A program made the position numbers and the translations under genes. Source: an uncultured Clostridium sp. (GTDB lineage Bacteria > Bacillota > Clostridia > TANB77 > CAG-508). From it: a stretch of 36,039 nucleotides of DNA. Below the pieces are notes generated by a model. That model did not search any database. It saw only the letters and a list, made by a program, of their open reading frames with translations, and was not told where the DNA came from. Shown here in pieces: positions 35,024-36,039 of this stretch (position 1 is the first letter of the stretch; every line of letters starts with the position of its first letter). The stretch is from assembly GCA_947574235.1 (NCBI GenBank), contig CANPIU010000015.1:1-36039 (forward strand). Direction: 5' to 3'.

Positions 35024-35968
35024 ATGAAATACGAATTTGATTTTTATGATAAAGCAAATTTAAAATCTTATAATTTAAATGAAAATATGCGTTACCAACT
35101 TAATATGCTTGACCGCTTAGACCTCTTTACCAAGAAACATTGTGAAAATGTAGCTAGTTTAACTTGTAGACTTTGTGAATACTTACATTGCAACAAAAAT
35201 TTTACAGAATATTGTACTATTTGTGCCTATTTACACGATATCGGAAAATTATTTATCCCTCCAACTATTCTTCAAAAGCCTGATAAATTAACGGATGAAG
35301 AATATGAAGTCATGAAAACACACACTACTTTAGGCTACAATATGTGTATGAAGGATTTAAAATTAAGACCTTATGCAGCAGGAGCCTTGTATCATCATGA
35401 AGCCTTAAATGGAACTGGCTATCCACAAGGTTTAACCAAAAAGGATATTCCTTATGAGGGCCAAATTATTCGTGTTGCTGATGAATACGATGCCATTGTT
35501 AGCAAAAGACAATATAAATCACATATTGGTATCTCAGATACCTTAAAGATATTAATTGAAAATACAAAACCTAGCAAAACTCCCCATCACTCAGAGGCAC
35601 TTCATGAAATGCTTGAGAACACGCATCTTGGTAAAAACAATCCTGTCATTGTAAAAGCATTATTTAAAGTAGTAATTGACGATATTGAACATGAAATTTA
35701 TTGTACCGAACAATATATTAAAGACTTACAAACTGAAATGAAACGTTTTGAACAAATTGAAAAATATAAAGAAAAAATGGAAAAGGCTAAAAAAGAAAAA
35801 GATAAAAATTTCTACCTAGAAGGAATTAAAATGCTTCTAAAAGCAAACGAAACCTTAGAAAATTATGCTTCTCTTTGGGAAGAATATAAAAACGCCTATC
35901 AAACTAGAAAAGGCGTAGTTGATAACCTTAATAAAGAAATTAAAGCCATTAAAAAACTAAAAATTTAG
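35024..35968 (+). CDS. HD-GYP domain protein, probable cyclic dinucleotide phosphodiesterase
   Basis: The 314-aa protein has an HD-GYP domain at about residues 30-200: metal ligands in AYLHDIGKLFIP, then KTHTTLGYNM, YHHEALNGTGYPQGL (the HHE...GYP signature) and IRVADEYDAI. These proteins hydrolyse cyclic di-GMP or related molecules. No receiver, PAS or membrane domain precedes it. The C-terminal ~110 residues are a charged coiled coil (EQIEKYKEKMEKAKKEKDKN) that could dimerise or bind a partner. It has its own promoter, and family 2 repeats follow its stop. Confidence 0.85.
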   Translation: MKYEFDFYDKANLKSYNLNENMRYQLNMLDRLDLFTKKHCENVASLTCRLCEYLHCNKNFTEYCTICAYLHDIGKLFIPPTILQKPDKLTDEEYEVMKTHTTLGYNMCMKDLKLRPYAAGALYHHEALNGTGYPQGLTKKDIPYEGQIIRVADEYDAIVSKRQYKSHIGISDTLKILIENTKPSKTPHHSEALHEMLENTHLGKNNPVIVKALFKVVIDDIEHEIYCTEQYIKDLQTEMKRFEQIEKYKEKMEKAKKEKDKNFYLEGIKMLLKANETLENYASLWEEYKNAYQTRKGVVDNLNKEIKAIKKLKI

Positions 35969-35990
35969 AACCTAAAAGAGCCGAACCAAG

Positions 35991-36033
35991 TGAGACAGGA
36001 GAGAACAGGTGAGACAGGAGGGACAGGTCTGAA
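35991..36033. repeat. Family 2 repeat array, cut by the window edge
   Basis: TGAGACAGGAG occurs at 35991 and again at 36010, each followed by a GA-rich core ending in ACAGGT. The copy at 36010 continues with GGACAGGT, as in the cores at 18045-18075 and 20187-20217. The array runs towards the edge of the window. Confidence 0.7.
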
Positions 36034-36039
36034 ATGTCT

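Noticed and set aside
1..36039. tRNA, rRNA, riboswitch or CRISPR elements
   Set aside because: I saw no cloverleaf with a CCA-type end, rRNA-like stretch, recognised riboswitch or spaced identical repeats. Covariance-model searches could still find some.

Overview
The window is about 36 kb of AT-rich chromosome from a Gram-positive bacterium, most likely an uncultivated gut member of the Clostridia. The evidence is strong AGGAGG ribosome binding sites, frequent TTG and GTG starts, sigma-A promoters with 17-bp spacers, a MurE with the DNPR motif of meso-diaminopimelate enzymes, LPXTG/sortase and dockerin/cohesin proteins, and PBPs with PASTA domains. I cannot name the species.

Layout. Bases 1-4400 (+): the tail of an unknown gene, an ECF sigma factor with its membrane anti-sigma-like partner, a Nudix-pyrophosphatase fusion, a PAS protein and a membrane-anchored serpin-like protein. 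Bases 4546-22461 (-): a division/cell-wall (dcw) cluster read right to left, mraZ, rsmH, ftsL, ftsI-like PBP, then murE, mraY, ftsW. Between the PBP and murE sits a foreign-looking block: a 2144-aa secreted dockerin protein with its own promoter, an LPKTG-anchored cohesin protein, a sortase, and pyrB-pyrI. Bases 22628-25744: an XRE regulator, an M15 peptidase with a peptidoglycan-binding domain, an odd coiled-coil protein and a DUF2207-like membrane protein. Bases 25893-29971: a second sortase and rsmA (-), diverging from a second PASTA PBP (+). Bases 30005-34868 (-): a PD-(D/E)XK nuclease-type protein, a WalR-like regulator, mnmA, a TSCPD-domain gene and aspS. An HD-GYP protein and a repeat array close the window.

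The most striking signal is in the code itself. Six genes (the anti-sigma-like gene, ftsW, the ftsI-like PBP, the M15 peptidase, mnmA and aspS) each appear broken by one frameshift. In every case the break falls exactly on an in-frame CGG codon. Skipping its C turns CGGN into a GGN glycine codon at a place where the family (or, for the PBP, a paralogue in this window) has glycine, and the rest of the conserved protein then reads through. By eye I found no in-frame CGG in any other gene except two in one atypical, probably imported gene (23907-24467), whereas dozens of CGG triplets on coding strands lie out of frame and do no harm. This suggests that CGG is not an ordinary arginine codon here: it marks a +1 frameshift, or CGGN is read as a four-base glycine codon. 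Coordinates below are given for the restored genes.

Two families of palindromic REP-like repeats are scattered through the window. One family supplies the stop codons of ftsL and of the PBP gene. Four direct repeats upstream of mraZ look like MraZ operators. No rRNA, tRNA, CRISPR array or transposase gene was seen.
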